From: Dirofilaria immitis
Taxonomy: Eukaryota > Nematoda > Chromadorea > Rhabditida > Onchocercidae
Direction of reading: 5' to 3'
DNA length: 64,000 nt
Assembly (NCBI GenBank): GCA_024305405.1
Contig: JAKNDB010000065.1
Coordinates: 434,001 to 498,000, forward strand
This document shows positions 26,058 to 39,285 of this stretch, piece after piece. The notes under the pieces are model-generated. The model was given only the letters and a program-made list of their open reading frames with translations. It searched no databases and was not told where the DNA came from. The position numbers were made by a program, and so were the translations under genes. How positions within the stretch are numbered: position 1 is the first letter of the stretch; each line of letters opens with the position of its first letter.

Positions 26058-29000
26058 ATGATAATATATGAATTATCACTTCTGATATTTTTTCTTGTCG
26101 CTACCGTTATCATTTTCGCATCCAACGAAGGTAAGTTTTTCACATGATGGAACTTTTTTTTTTTATTTCTTAAATAATATATCGGAATTGTTAAAATCAC
26201 TAATGATTACTGAAACTTCAAGTATTAGTGTTGTGATCATTTGAAAGATTAATATTATATATAAAAGAATAAATCTATTATATTGATTGCTTCCATTTTG
26301 CATCTACAGATATAAACTGCCATAAGAGAAAATAAGAGTGATAAGAATGGAAATATTTGATAAAAGATATTTTAGATGGTTGCCAGTTGAAATGGACTGG
26401 AACATATCATATGAATGGATATCCAACATTGCTACAATTCAATGAAACTTGGATAGATACATTGGGCTATTGCATTGCTAGCTCTTCAAATCAACAAAAT
26501 TATATCTTTCGATTCGAATTGTGAGTAAATTAATAATTCAATATTAATGATAAGTAAAAGTTTCGATTATCTAATCACTTAGAGTTAATTTAGATTACTG
26601 CATAAATAATTGAAATTTTTGATTATCTTACTATTAATGATAATCTATATCGAGAATAATAATCACTAATTATTAAACATATCTACGTAATATTAATATA
26701 TATCGAGAATATCGTAACAAATATCGTAACATCTATATAAAAGACATGATCATGTTCAAACAAAAATTTCCTCTCTTTCCTTTTCATACGCAGTCCATTC
26801 GATTATTTAGCTTTTGTTTTTTTTTTTTTTCGATGAAAATGATCGAAGAATTGATTGAAACTGATATGATAAGTTTTCGAAACTGATATGATAAGTTTTT
26901 TTGTCTTTTAAAAATTTTTATAATTATAAGCAATTTGTAGGAATAATGATATTTGTTATCGATGTGTTGCAATCTTCAGTGTTCATCCCAATGTTTTACA
27001 ATACAAACAAAGTAAATTTTAATTTTTTTCCTTTTTGTTTCATCCATTCTCCCTTATCACTTATAGCAATTTATAGGATAATCAGTTTCTTTCACTTAAT
27101 CCTTATCAATTCATTATATTGATTCTTCCTCAAATATAAACATACTTTAATGATTATTATTAATATATCACTCATTAGTTATATCACAAAAGAAACAAAT
27201 AATAAATATTAGATATATTAAAGGTGAATGTATTAAACAATATGAAAATAGCAATGATAACATCGATGTTATCTGTAGATTTGCATTCCGCGGTGATACA
27301 CCAATGAAAACGCTTTTTCGAAGTAATGTTGCATTTTCAACTTTTTAGATTATAACTTTTGAGTGCAAATTTTTCATAATAATTTGCCTACTTACTATGT
27401 ACAGTAAAAAGATTGATATTTTAAATCGAAAAAAAAATTAATATCAACATTCATGAGTTTTCATTTTAATTGCTTACAAATAGATAGGAGAAGATGATCA
27501 GTGAATTTTTCTTCAGAAAATTCTCAAAAATTTATCGAGCAATATTAGTTTACCGATATTTAATTATTATCACTATCAGAATAACTTATTTCAGATGATG
27601 CAAAACCAGAGCAATGTCCATTTGAGCCACCTATCAATTTTACTTACGCAATTCAAGATGGTTCATGCACATCCAGAGTTTCATCTGTAACCGTTTGTCC
27701 AGAATATGGAAAGTATCGTTTTCAGTATGAAGCTTGTCCAGAATTACCAAATTATGAGACCCACGGTAAGTCAACTTAGCATTATCAATACTATTTGCCA
27801 ATAATTTTTATATAAAAATAGAAGCTTTGATTCAACCATTTTCAGTATTTCAGTAGACGAATTGAAATGTATAGCACATTGGAACTCATTTGGGGTCGAA
27901 TTCTTCGCTGTCCATATAACTAAGTCTTCGATCAACAGATCAAATATTACCTTCCGATGTCTTGTATGATTCAGTACTGTTCTTCCAGAAAAGTATATTG
28001 CTTAAAAAATATTCATGGTCAGAATAGAAAGATTATTAAACTATCAATCGATAGGGAATCAAGAAAGAAAAGAACAGAAACGAAACGAAATTTTGGATTC
28101 ATCGATACCAAAAATTTACTTCAGCACTTTTGCAACTTTTTAAAACTGCATCGAACACCAACATGGAGCATTTGTTCTGATTTTCACATTATTCATCAGT
28201 AAATTCACACTATAAAATCATCTGTTTTTCGAAGCTTGTTATGATATATTTGAAAACAAATTTTGACGGTTTCAGATACATCAGAAAACAGCATTCGGTG
28301 GTCTCATGGGTGTATCAGCTGATTCCAGCTGTAACGAGCTAACGGATCTTACGTATGCTGGCACGAGAATTGAATATATACAAGGTAGCATATTTTAGCT
28401 ACCTTGGAAAATATGTCAATCTAATTCATTTTTTTAACTTCTGTTTTTAAAAGAATTTTAAATAATTTCCGAATGAATCAGATTAACTTTAAAATGTTAA
28501 ATATTTTTAAATTAGAAATTATAATCTGTTAATATTTGGAACGTAGAAATTAATGAGAATATTTTTTGAGGCTCATCCTTGAAGTCACGTTGTAATTTTC
28601 CATCATTTTTGAGACATAATCGTAGTTTCGGCAAATGGATATCGATGGCAACCAATTCGATGAATTATTTCTATTCCGGTAAACTCATTTGAACTTTTTT
28701 ATTGGAAGTTCTACCTTAAAATTATAAGAGGATTCTTTCTATTTCTTTTCATGATATAAATAAATATTCAATGATAACAACAACCTAGTCTCGAAATATA
28801 CCAAAAATATGAAAGTAAGTCAAGAATAGGATATAGGCTAGTGGTAAAATACAATGAATAGAATACAATGAATATTACACGTTCATTTTGATGGACATAC
28901 AAGAATTTATTCATTATAAAATATTACACGTTCATCCTGATAGACATATGAATATTACACGTCCATCTTGATGGACATATGAATATTACACGTTCATCTT

Positions 29001-32000
29001 GATGAACATATGAATATTACACGTTCATCTTGATGGACATATGAATATTACACGTTCATCTTGATGGACATATGAATATTACACGTTCATCTTGATGGAC
29101 ATATGAATATTACACGTTCATCTTGATGGACATATGAATATTACACGTTCATCTTGATGGATATATGAATATTACACGTTCATCTTGATGGACATATGAA
29201 TATTACACGTTCATCTTGATGGACATATGAATATTACACGTTCATCTTGATGGACATATGAATATTACACGTTCATCTTGATGGACATATGAATATTACA
29301 CGTTCATCTTGATGGACATATGAATATTACACGTTCATCTTGATGAACACACATGAATTTATTCATTATAAGATGAAATTTAGACAAATGGATTGAAACG
29401 ATCAATGGAACGAATCATTCAATATCACAATGCTTGAAAATGGAGAATATTGGAAATGTTCGTAGAATGGTGGTATATAAGACTACACCACAATGTACCA
29501 ATGGATATCAATGCATCAAAGTAGCCATATCAATTACTATTTTAGGTTCACTTCTAACGGACAGTTTCATACAGACGGAAGTAATACTTTTCAAAACGAT
29601 CAAAACGATATGTTACCATCATCTTCATCTAATGATACTGAATAGCGCTGTAGTAAACCAATCCTGAATTTTGCGTGGTTTGCTAGAACAACTCGTGTCG
29701 ATATGTTACCGAGTCTGTGATCCGTTTGATTCGTTATGAAAAATGTCGTCCCGTCGCTCGTAGCAGCACTGCGGAAGTAGAAGAAAGGGATTAATGTATT
29801 GTACTTATGAAGAATGTTATGAATTTAATAAGCATGAAAACGGTATAAAAAGGCAGCAATTTTAAAATGTGAATTGAAATTCTTCTAAAAAAGCAAAGAT
29901 TTTATCTACATTGCAGATGAAACGAAGGCATAAAAATATAGTAGAAATTACATATGATAAGCTGATGGATAAAATGCCTGTGTCGTGTAATCTCACGAAA
30001 GACCGTATTATTGATACTATGGTCCATGCGGATTCTCAGGTTACTCACAAATTATACTATGGATTTGAAAGAAGAGAATTTAATATTAGGATCAGACCTT
30101 GTTGTATCACAGATAAATAGAATATATAGATATTCAAAGTCAGGATCGGCTTTTTGTCCACCAGCTAATGCTATCATCCTAGCATGTCATTTGATTTTAT
30201 TGGTAAAAATAGAAAATGATTTGAAGTATTTTGTAATTTTGCTAATTGCATACAGTATATACCATTTTAGGTGATCCGTTGTCCATTCAGTCGTCAACAT
30301 TTTATCGAATCATGTACGAATTCTCTTGCACAATTTGCTTGTACCTATGATCACGAATTAGTTATGCATCTCAATTGCAGTAATACTTCATCCGGTATAG
30401 CTTCTTCGTTTTTTAAATTATTTAAACACAAACCGACGTAAATTATCCTTTCCCTGTCTATCTCTATTCCTCTCTCTCTCTCTCTCTCTCGATTTTGGTA
30501 AAAAGTACACGGTTATTGAAATATCGTAATCAAAAAAGGAAAAAAATCTTGTCATATTGCAATTATCATTCTTATATTTTCTACTATTGAGTTTATTAAG
30601 CATTTCAGTTTTATTTAAACGATAATCTAAAGAATGAAAACGAATTATAATTGCCTTAATTTCGAAAAATATATTGGTTTATGAAATTAGAATCTAAGAA
30701 TTATATTCCTCTGATATCGTACAATCGATTGAAGTCTTCGAAATTGTGGTAATGAATTTGTAAGATATAACGATATGCCCAAAATCGCCTATAAAATATT
30801 TTATTGTAGAGAAATTTTCCTGCATTGGTTATTGGAGAGAAAATGAAATGCAATACATTGTAAGTAGAAAATCAACTTCCTGGGAACTCATGTGCCATGT
30901 AAGCATCTATATTTAAATTTCATAAAATTATGATTTATTATTTTTCCTCATATTATTTAATAAGGTCATTAAACTGCAAGATAATTTTGGCCATACTGTT
31001 ATTATTGTTTCAGAAGGGAAGGAGGTCTTCTTTTTATTCTTCTGTATTTGAGCTGCTATGATTATTATTATTATTTTTCCTTTTTTCGCATTTTGAAATG
31101 ATGTTGTCATGTCAGCCTGATAATTTGTAAGTATCGGACCACATGATTGCAATACTACGAAACAATGATATTGGCATTGCAATTATATTATCATCATATT
31201 GTGCTTTTATATAATAATACCTTATTTATGTACCGTATTAATTTTAATAGAGCCCATGATGAGGCTTTTAATACACCGTCTTTCATATATATTCATGTTT
31301 AGATCTATTCATCCTATGAAGATGATATAATTCGTGTTCGTTCCTATCATCACTCATCCTGTCATTCAGGATCTTTGGAACAGCATCAGCCTTATCATAA
31401 TTACACATTTACAAAATACGGTACGGAATTCATAATTTCTAATAAATTTTCTATTTTATTTAAACAAATAATCAAATTTAATTGAGCTTTTTTTTTGATA
31501 AAATCAACTTGCATAAATTTCGTCATAATATGAATAAATAGTGTGGAAAAATTTCTTCTTGATGGGAGATAGGTTAGGAAAATAATTTTCTTTGTTGTAG
31601 TCTTAAACTTAAGTAATTAACCTCCAAATGTAATCACATCGACCGTGAATTTTATTCGCTAGTAATTATTTTGAACGAAATAAGCAGAAGAATGTTTAAC
31701 AACACGAGTAAAATATAAGGATTAAAATGAAAGATGAGAATTAGATTAGCAGCAGAATGATGCAAGGGCGGGAATGATGAATGCCAGATAACTGCGACGA
31801 GCTCATTTTTCTATTGATGATTCTTGACCTTTGGTGGTTTCTTATCAAGCATTAGTTGAACGAAAGGATTAGTTATCAAAACAAAAAAAAAAAAAAAAAT
31901 GAGATTTGGACAGTATTCAAATAATCACAAATTTTCAATCGTTACAACATTTCAGACAATTAGCACGGATTACAACATTTCAAACATTCCACATAAGTTT

Positions 32001-33671
32001 TGTAATAGAAAGCAAAGAAGAGAATTAAATAAATGATTCCTTATACATCATAGCATTCGTTTATGTTACATCATGAATTATGCAGAAAAAAATTTTAATT
32101 ATTTGAACATATTTATATTAAATTATTTTACTTTTCCGACAAATAGTAGCATTTATTTGAACGAACAGACGAAAAACGTCACTTCAACCTTGTTTCATAA
32201 TGTATTTCAAAAGTTATGCATTTCAACAAAGAATTTTTATTTTCAGATAATTGTTTTCCTTTAAATGGAGTTAGCATGAAAACTGAAATTGATTCGTCAA
32301 TCTTGGCTATTTTGATTCTATTGGCAGTTGCAGTGATTTGCATATTCTAATTACATCAGGTAGCTTTTTGTTCTTTGAATCATTTTGCTTGTTGTATCAT
32401 TGCAGTAAAGTATAGCTTTCGTTATGTTACCCATAGATGACCATAAAATTGATTAATATCTTTGTAAAAATTGAAACTGCAAAGTTTCATCTTGTGAAAG
32501 GTGACTATTTTTGACAATATTTCATGGTGTGATGATTAATATGAGCTGAATAGCAATAAAATGTATAATTAATTGAACTAGCTTGTACTTTTTGACAAAA
32601 AGCTCTGCTTTCTTTTTCATGACAAAAAGCAGAATTCCTGCAGTTTAAGATGCAATTTCGAATGGGAGATGAAATATGGAAGTGACATATCGCTGTGGAA
32701 ATCGCGCTTGACGTTTGTTATTCAATCATGATGAATGATGAATAAGCATATTCCTTGTGAAAATCTAAATCCGAAATTCACTTTCTTCTTTTCTTCTTCC
32801 CTTCACATTTATAATAAGCGCAGTATTGATTGGTTTGTTTTTAATGGATAATTGTTCGGATATATATTCAGTTGATATAGTTAAAAATACATCAGTTAAT
32901 TCACAATTAACACTATTATTGACTATTCGTTTCCGATATGCTGCTAAACGAGAATGTTAAAATTATTTTTTTCTCTGTAAATCAACCATATATTAATTAA
33001 GATGTACATGATTTGTTCAACGTGAATGTAAGTGAACCGATACATTAAATGTTGACTGATAATAAGTTATGGTAATAAATTTTGTGTAATTATGCATTGG
33101 GCGAAGATTTTTATTTGCAAAAGTAAAATGAATGTTTTGTTAGATTTTTAGAACACGAAAGAAGAGAGGGGTAAATAAGTATTATTACGATAGAAAGATA
33201 TTATAGGCAGAGAATTGGTTACCTGTTTGCTCAGAAATTTTTCTAAAAAAAAAAGAAACAAATTTTCTTTTTTGAACAAAAAATTCTTTAATTAACGAGT
33301 TTTTATGAATTAATTGAATTGGCATTTTGGTTATGGATTAGTTTAAGTGATAATATTTCGATCAGCGCATAGTAGGAAATTATCGTGTTTCATAGAAGAT
33401 GATAACGGTGTTATTGGCTGAACATTCCTTCGTACACTTTCCCATCTGTTTCTTTTCAATCATCATTTTTAATACCAAATTTCACGTGAGTCATATTGAT
33501 GATCATCAAACTTAGAATGAAGGTGTACTGTATACCCATATTACCCATAGGTGACAATTGCTTCTAATTTTATTTTTAACAGGTTCAGTCAATTCAGAGC
33601 AAAGCGAAAAGAGAGAAAAGCAAATGATGAATTCCAAAGATTCCGCAGCACGTTCGATCAGAAATGAATAA
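26058..33671 (+). CDS. Cys-rich single-pass membrane protein of an uncharacterised animal family
   Basis: Exons with matching phases: 26058-26130 (start and signal peptide, LLIFFLVATVIIFA), 26376-26520, 26941-27011, about 27179-27322, 27595-27765, 27854-27963, 28276-28384, 28571-28678, 29384 onward, coding blocks to about 30201 with unclear joins, 30271-30394, 30810-30898, 31303-31420, 32247-32359, 33593-33671. Near the C terminus lie one membrane segment (SILAILILLAVAVICIF) and a short charged tail ending RSIRNE. Landmarks such as CYRCVAIFSVHPNVLQYK, FGVEFFAV...FRCL, VIRCPF and SCIGYWRENEMQYIV match, from memory, the large extracellular proteins of insects and nematodes carrying consecutive DUF7042-DUF7045-type domains. 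Function is unknown. The frame breaks at 32345-32346 (one T short) and several times in 29510-30140, where the exon model is unreliable. Confidence 0.78.
28919..29352. repeat. 31-bp minisatellite, about 14 copies, in an intron
   Basis: Unit ATATGAATATTACACGTTCA then TCTTGATGGAC, nearly identical in the central copies. Each unit contains GTTCATC-TT-GATG(G/A)AC, an inverted repeat that is perfect where GATGAAC occurs. The array lies inside the intron 28679-29383. A shared AATTTATTCATTATAA segment stands at both edges (about 28903 and 29356), and the array ends about 30 bases before the 3' splice site. Confidence 0.95.
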
Positions 33672-34265
33672 ATGTTCCTTAGGCGGGGCACTCATTGCAC
33701 CGATCGTTTTCGAAAGATTTTGACTGCACTATAAAAATAAACGATGACGAAGAAGAGATAGAGAATCGACTGTATCGCACACGGTAATGCATTCGATCCT
33801 TGTCATTCCTTTTACACTTTTGCGATCGAACTTTTCAGCATTTATTATTTCTCTTCCATTATTGTTTGTTTGTCGTACTACATTAAGATTGACAAACTTC
33901 CTCATTTTAACGCCTATCTGTCTAAGAATACAATTATGTTGATGTTGATAGTAAATGATATGTTACATTTTCCGAGAATTTTATTAATCGAATTGAGAGA
34001 AGAATTTATTATTTAATAATTGCTTCATTTTTTCTAAGATACTTAGAATCTGGATATCCTGGTATCGTTTTTCCTTCTCATCATCCTATCCTGGTATCAT
34101 TTTTCCTTCTCATCATCCTTACCTCTGCTTGAATAAAATCAATCATTAAGATTTCTGATGTGGATAAAGTACTGCATCTTAAGAATTTATAATATTTTAA
34201 TGCAAATATTTTTTAGAAAACGGTTACTATCGTTATCGAGTGCAATAATCAATCATTGTTGAAAC
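33672..34265. other. Short intergenic region between two plus-strand genes
   Basis: An AATAAA at about 33736-33741 follows the stop codon at 33671 and is a plausible poly(A) signal. ATTTTTTAG near 34207-34216 could be a trans-splice acceptor for the next gene. The spacing of about 600 bases is too wide to argue for an operon. Confidence 0.5.
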
Positions 34266-35487
34266 ATGCTCGGATTAGTGAATTTACCTAGTGAATCTGT
34301 TGATTTCTATGCCCAACCGAAGAATGATCACAACAACTTGACGATTTTGGACAGTATAAGAAAAAATTAGCAATTTCGTATACTGATGGTTAATATTTTA
34401 TCTATTTTAGAGTAGTTCATATGGTTAGCAAAAAGTAGCAATCTATTCTTTTTATTTCTTTATTTCTTATATATCATATCATCATATCATATCATTCTTT
34501 TCATATCTAAAAATTAAAATAAAAACTTTTCAATATTATCTCAAATACGAAAAATTAAATTAGTAATAAAAATATAAGTAAAAAATAAATACGATTCAAT
34601 TATTGAAAAAAGAAAGAAAGGAACGATCTGTTATTATTATGGATTATTCACGAAATATGATCATCTTATAAAGTAGTATGTTAAGCCAAACTATATCACT
34701 ACTATTTGATTATCAATTATCGAATTATATCACTATTATTTGCTTATCAGTTATCGATATAATGCAATTAATGCATTATAGTATCACTATTCCAATCTAA
34801 AAATATCATTTAAAATGATTGATTTTTACTGAGAATATTACATGAAATAGATGGGTCAATGTTTTACAGATGGACGTCGAGTAATCGATGGGAAAGTGGA
34901 AAATAAGAAGGAACCGCAAGAGATGTGGTGCAATTTGCTAATAAATTTATTAATAAAAAATGTCTTTGATGGAAACATTAGAAATATACATAAACAACCT
35001 ATGAATGGTTCGTTCCTACAAATATTTAAGAATCGATTTTATTTGGAATTATTTCCTTCGTTTTTTTTTTTTTTTTGAAAGAAGAAAAAATGGGAATGAA
35101 TTAAATGTGAATCAGGAAATGATTCATTAGATAGAGATGAGTGATGTATAAATTAATTCGTATTTATTCATTCTAATACTCATAGCTATATATAGCCATT
35201 TTATTATTGCTTACTACATTGCCTACCGATCATAGATGTGCATATTGCAGATTCAACAGAGTTTCCATCTATGAATGATGATATCATGATGAAATCTCAG
35301 ATTACATCGTATTCGAAGTTGTCAATATTAACAGCACTGGCTAATGTTAATTCAAAGAATACTATATTTGTTAAGAAAAACCAAATATAATGGACAAAAT
35401 AATATTATTAATGAAGAAACAAATATGGTGGAGAAAATGATCGAAATCGATGCGAAAAATGGAGACGAAGAAACTTATTCTGATTGA
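34266..35487 (+). CDS. Small unrecognised three-exon gene
   Basis: Proposed exons: 34266-34353, 34870-35007, 35251-35487, all joined in phase 1. Exon 1 begins MLGLVNLPSESVDFYAQPK. Exon 2 reads NGRRVIDGKVENKKEPQEMW from a TTTTACAG acceptor. Exon 3 reads DSTEFPSMNDDIMMKSQITS and later ETNMVEKMIEIDAKNGDEET, ending YSD. An extra base in the A run 35376-35380 is needed to keep exon 3 open. The predicted product is about 150 residues, hydrophilic and acidic at the C terminus, with no signal peptide, membrane segment or domain I know. A different frame stays open to 35671, so the 3' end may be wrong. That a gene lies here rests on splice-phase agreement and non-repetitive composition only. Confidence 0.5.
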
Positions 35488-37153
35488 AATGACGACTATA
35501 CTAAGAATAGTAGATTGTAACATATTCATCAAGCTTCTGTATTATGGTCTCGGAAGGTTCAAATTTGTTTGGCTTAAAAGATGGATCTCAACCAATGTTA
35601 ATCGTTTCTTATCATTGCAATCATTTTTTGACATTACAAATGATATCATTTTCCATTTAAAGAATATTTAACAAAACGATAAGAAGAGCAGAAAAGGAAT
35701 TTCTAGTAAATCATTGAGCTCGATGAATGTAGGTTGTCGAGTGATTGCTCTCTAGGCTTCATCTTATTCGTTATATATTTTAAACTGTTTGATAGAGTAT
35801 CAAAAGAAAAGAGATTCTAATCATCTAAAAGAAAAATTTAATTATTGGGAAATATCAGATGAGAATTGAATTCATAGAAATCATATCAAAAAGCGAAAAT
35901 TAGCTAAACTTTTCTTAGTCTTATAGAAAAATAAAAGAATTACGATTTTGCTAAAATGAATTTCTTATTTTACAAAATACTTCATCGATTTTTACATATA
36001 ATTTATATTGAAATTTTATATTTATTATAAATTTTTTCTAAACATTTAACATGCCAAAAGTTTGTACAATTCTGTGATTTAGAATAGATTATAAGCAGTA
36101 AATTTATATTTCGTCAGGTTTATATGCTCATAATTTTGATTTCATTTCATCCTTTATGTTTGACTTATTGCACCATCATGAGAAGTCTTGAGAAGAGTTC
36201 GAGAATCAAACAAACAATTTCGAAATGAATGCTATTCTCTTCGTTTTAGAGAGAATGCTTCCTTTCTACCTATCTTATCTTATCTTGCAATTTACCTCTT
36301 CATCATTTCTCTTGATTGTGCAATTACTTGACGATCGGTGACTTTCACCGTAATTCTAACATTTTAATATCTAATGCTATTAAATCCAAGCTAACAGGCG
36401 AGATGGAAAAAATGAAATTCTTTGATGTATATCATTTTTACTTAAATTTTTCTCACTATTCTTTCTAAAGGATTGTATTTACAGAAAAGAAAAGAAACAT
36501 TTTCCTAATTTTATAGCTATTGAAGAGAGAATAAATTTAAATTTTTTTACATTCGTTATAGATAGGTAAAGATTAACGGAATAATCTTATAGTTACATCG
36601 ACTATTATTATATAATAATAAATTAAAAGATTCTTTCGAATAAGAATTAATTACAATTTCTACAGACCTCTTCCAAAATTTGAAACAATTCTTTCGAAAT
36701 TTTTATGCAATATATCATTTATTATTCATATATTTGCTGTATTTTAATGATTATTATTTTGTATTCGAAATTCTCTATTTTTAGAAAGTTTTATCATTTG
36801 AAACTGTTTTTACTGATAGAGCTCAATTTTTGAATTTTTCAATGCTACAACATATTTAATATTCTCCTGTTTTATCAATGCTTGGAAAACAATTTCTGAA
36901 TATGATTATCAGAGATAGCTTATTACATTATTAGCCTAAAGTTTTGTACCTCTTTTCTTTAAAATTAACATCAATGTTATTTATTATTTTAATGTTTATT
37001 GTAAAAATTGATTTCATTTTGTTTAAAAATTTGAAAACGATCTAAAATATGCGATCTTTTCATTTCTTTTTTCTTTTTTTGCATATAAATTGTTTGTTAT
37101 AATTGATATGAATGATATTTAGCAGCAAAATATTCACTCATTGATAACAGCAA

Positions 37154-37264
<111 letters not shown>

Positions 37265-38111
37265 AATAATACTAGTGAAATAATGATATAGACAAGAATT
37301 ATCATCCATCCATCTTATTTTCCAATTTCAACAATTCCAATAATAACATTAAGAAAGATGGATAAACAAAGAAATTATTTCACCTCTTTTTCCCGCAAAC
37401 AATTTTGTACTTCTCATAACAAATTTTTATTGTTATTGATGTATGTTGGGATTTATTTCGAAGAGTTGTACTTTTTCAATCAGTTGGCAATTTCTGATAT
37501 GGGAATTTTTTTTTTTTCATGAAAATTCAATTTTTATCAAACAATTTGATCTAATTTTAATTTTTGATCATTTCATTGTTATTTATATTTATTAGAGAAT
37601 TGATATGAAACTTATCAAACTCAAATGTTATATTTTTTAAATAAATACAAAAAAAAAGAAATAAAACTTATATTCTCTTTTGTTTTTTTAAAATAATTTA
37701 CATATATACGTACATACATTCTTTCGCAGTTTTTTTTTTCTTTTTTTTTAGAATAAAAAAAAATTGGAAAGAAAGGAAAACTCATTTCATTTGATTATTA
37801 CACATAATTGAGTGATATCGTAAATGGATGAGAATAGGTCAAAGTGTTAGATAATTAAGATTTATTATAATCTTTTTTTTCATTGGTATTTTCAAAGAAA
37901 TTAATTAAATTCCTTCGGTTACTTGATTTTAAATTTCAACTTTCGATAACCGAGAAAAGAGAATCCGTTTAAGAGAATTCGTTTCTTCTTTCTTTCACAT
38001 TTATCCTTTTTTTTTTTAATATAAATAACCTATGCAAGAGAAGAGAGAATAATTTACAATTATTATTTAGAATAAAAGAAAATTTTATTTGAATTAATAA
38101 TCGACAATTAA

Positions 38112-38125
38112 GTAGAAAATTACAG
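38112..38125 (+). promoter_or_regulatory. Candidate trans-splice acceptor touching the start codon
   Basis: AAAATTACAG ends at 38125, directly before the ATG of the transthyretin-like gene. A spliced leader joined here would leave almost no 5' UTR, as is common in nematode transcripts. Confidence 0.5.
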
Positions 38126-39217
38126 ATGAAACATGAGATATTATTAATTCTCTTACTACTACTATCAACGATTGCTGCATTTCGATCATTGAAAATTGGA
38201 CGAAAGCAAAGTACTGCCGTAAAGGTGTATTGATGTGTAATGGTAAACCTGCCGCTAATGTTAAAGTGAAGCTTTACAATTATAGCCGAGGTCAGAGGTT
38301 ATGAGATGATTAATTCGTTCGGAAATTTCTTTCTAATCATATTTTCTGAAATACCTCTATAAATATGTATGTATTTGGATATCTCTGCCTGCTTTTATGC
38401 ATGTAAAATTTTAAGAAAAATTTGACGATTTCTTATTCTTCATTCATCTTCGCTTTGTAATGACTTTTAAAATAGTGTCAATTTAAAGGAAACGAATTAA
38501 ACGAAACTTAGAATTTTGAAAAAGTCAAATTATAATTTTTCGAAATATTCATATTTTAATTCTCGACCGAACAAATAATATTAAACGATTTCTCACTTTA
38601 TTTGTCATCTGTTTGGATTTTCATTACTAATTGAGATTCAAAGTTATAATTTTATAACATGCGATTCAATTTCTTTTTATCAAGAAAAACTTTTTGCCAA
38701 TTTCAGATCGTTACAGAAAGAGTTCCATGGATGAGGGACGAACAGATAGCGAAGGCCGTTTCTTATTGAAGGGTCGTGAAATATCGATCACAGGTATTGA
38801 TCCAATGCTGAAATTGTATCATGATTGTGATGTCGAAAATACTGTAAGTGAAATTATTAATCTTTCAACTAGTTCGAAAAAGTATGCTTTTTGTGTGTCA
38901 TGTCGCAATATCATCTGATAGTGTTAATTTCAGATATTTTCTGATTACAAATTAACACTAATCGTAGGAAATTATTTTTTAAAAATTTATCTAATCTATT
39001 GATCTCTAAATTATCAATCATCACGAAATTTTCAAGAAAACTTTTAAATGAAAATTCTAATTTTTTTTTTATTTTTGCAGCAATGTTTGAAGGAATTTTC
39101 AATATTAATACCGAATGATTTTGTTAGCGAAGATTTAGAGCCGAAAAAACATTCGATACGGGAACGCTTAATTTAGCTGGTAAAATTTTCGATGAAGGAC
39201 AAGAATGTGTTAATTAA
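38126..39217 (+). CDS. Secreted transthyretin-like family protein
   Basis: Three exons: 38126-38290, 38707-38843, 39081-39217. The product starts with a clear signal peptide (MKHEILLILLLLLSTIAA) and follows the nematode TTR-like family (PF01060) block by block: GVLMCNGKPAANVKVKLYNY, then MDEGRTDSEGRFLLKG, IDPMLKLYHDC, QCLKEFSILIPNDFVSE, and KKTFDTGTLNLAGKIF. Four cysteines stand at typical family positions. The length of about 146 residues is normal. Family members are secreted; TTR-52 of C. elegans bridges dying cells to phagocytes, but I cannot assign this paralogue. The frame is broken twice, each time by one A too few: in the AAA at 38221-38223 and in the A run 39144-39149. As written exon 1 stops after eight further residues. 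I read both as sequence errors rather than a pseudogene because every other family position is intact. Confidence 0.93.
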
Positions 39218-39279
39218 TGATTTAATTCAATAATGAAATATAATTTTCATTATTTGATATTTGTTTGTATTGTTGGAAA

Positions 39280-39285
39280 AATAAA
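39280..39285 (+). terminator. Poly(A) signal AATAAA of the transthyretin-like gene
   Basis: First canonical hexamer downstream, 63 bases after the stop codon. Confidence 0.5.

Noticed and set aside
28919..29352. Regular array that superficially resembles CRISPR repeats
   Set aside because: Units are contiguous with no unique spacers, and the locus is a nematode intron.
38126..39217. Transthyretin-like gene as a pseudogene
   Set aside because: Only two single-A losses, with all family motifs, splice sites and length intact. The same error type occurs in essential genes of the window.
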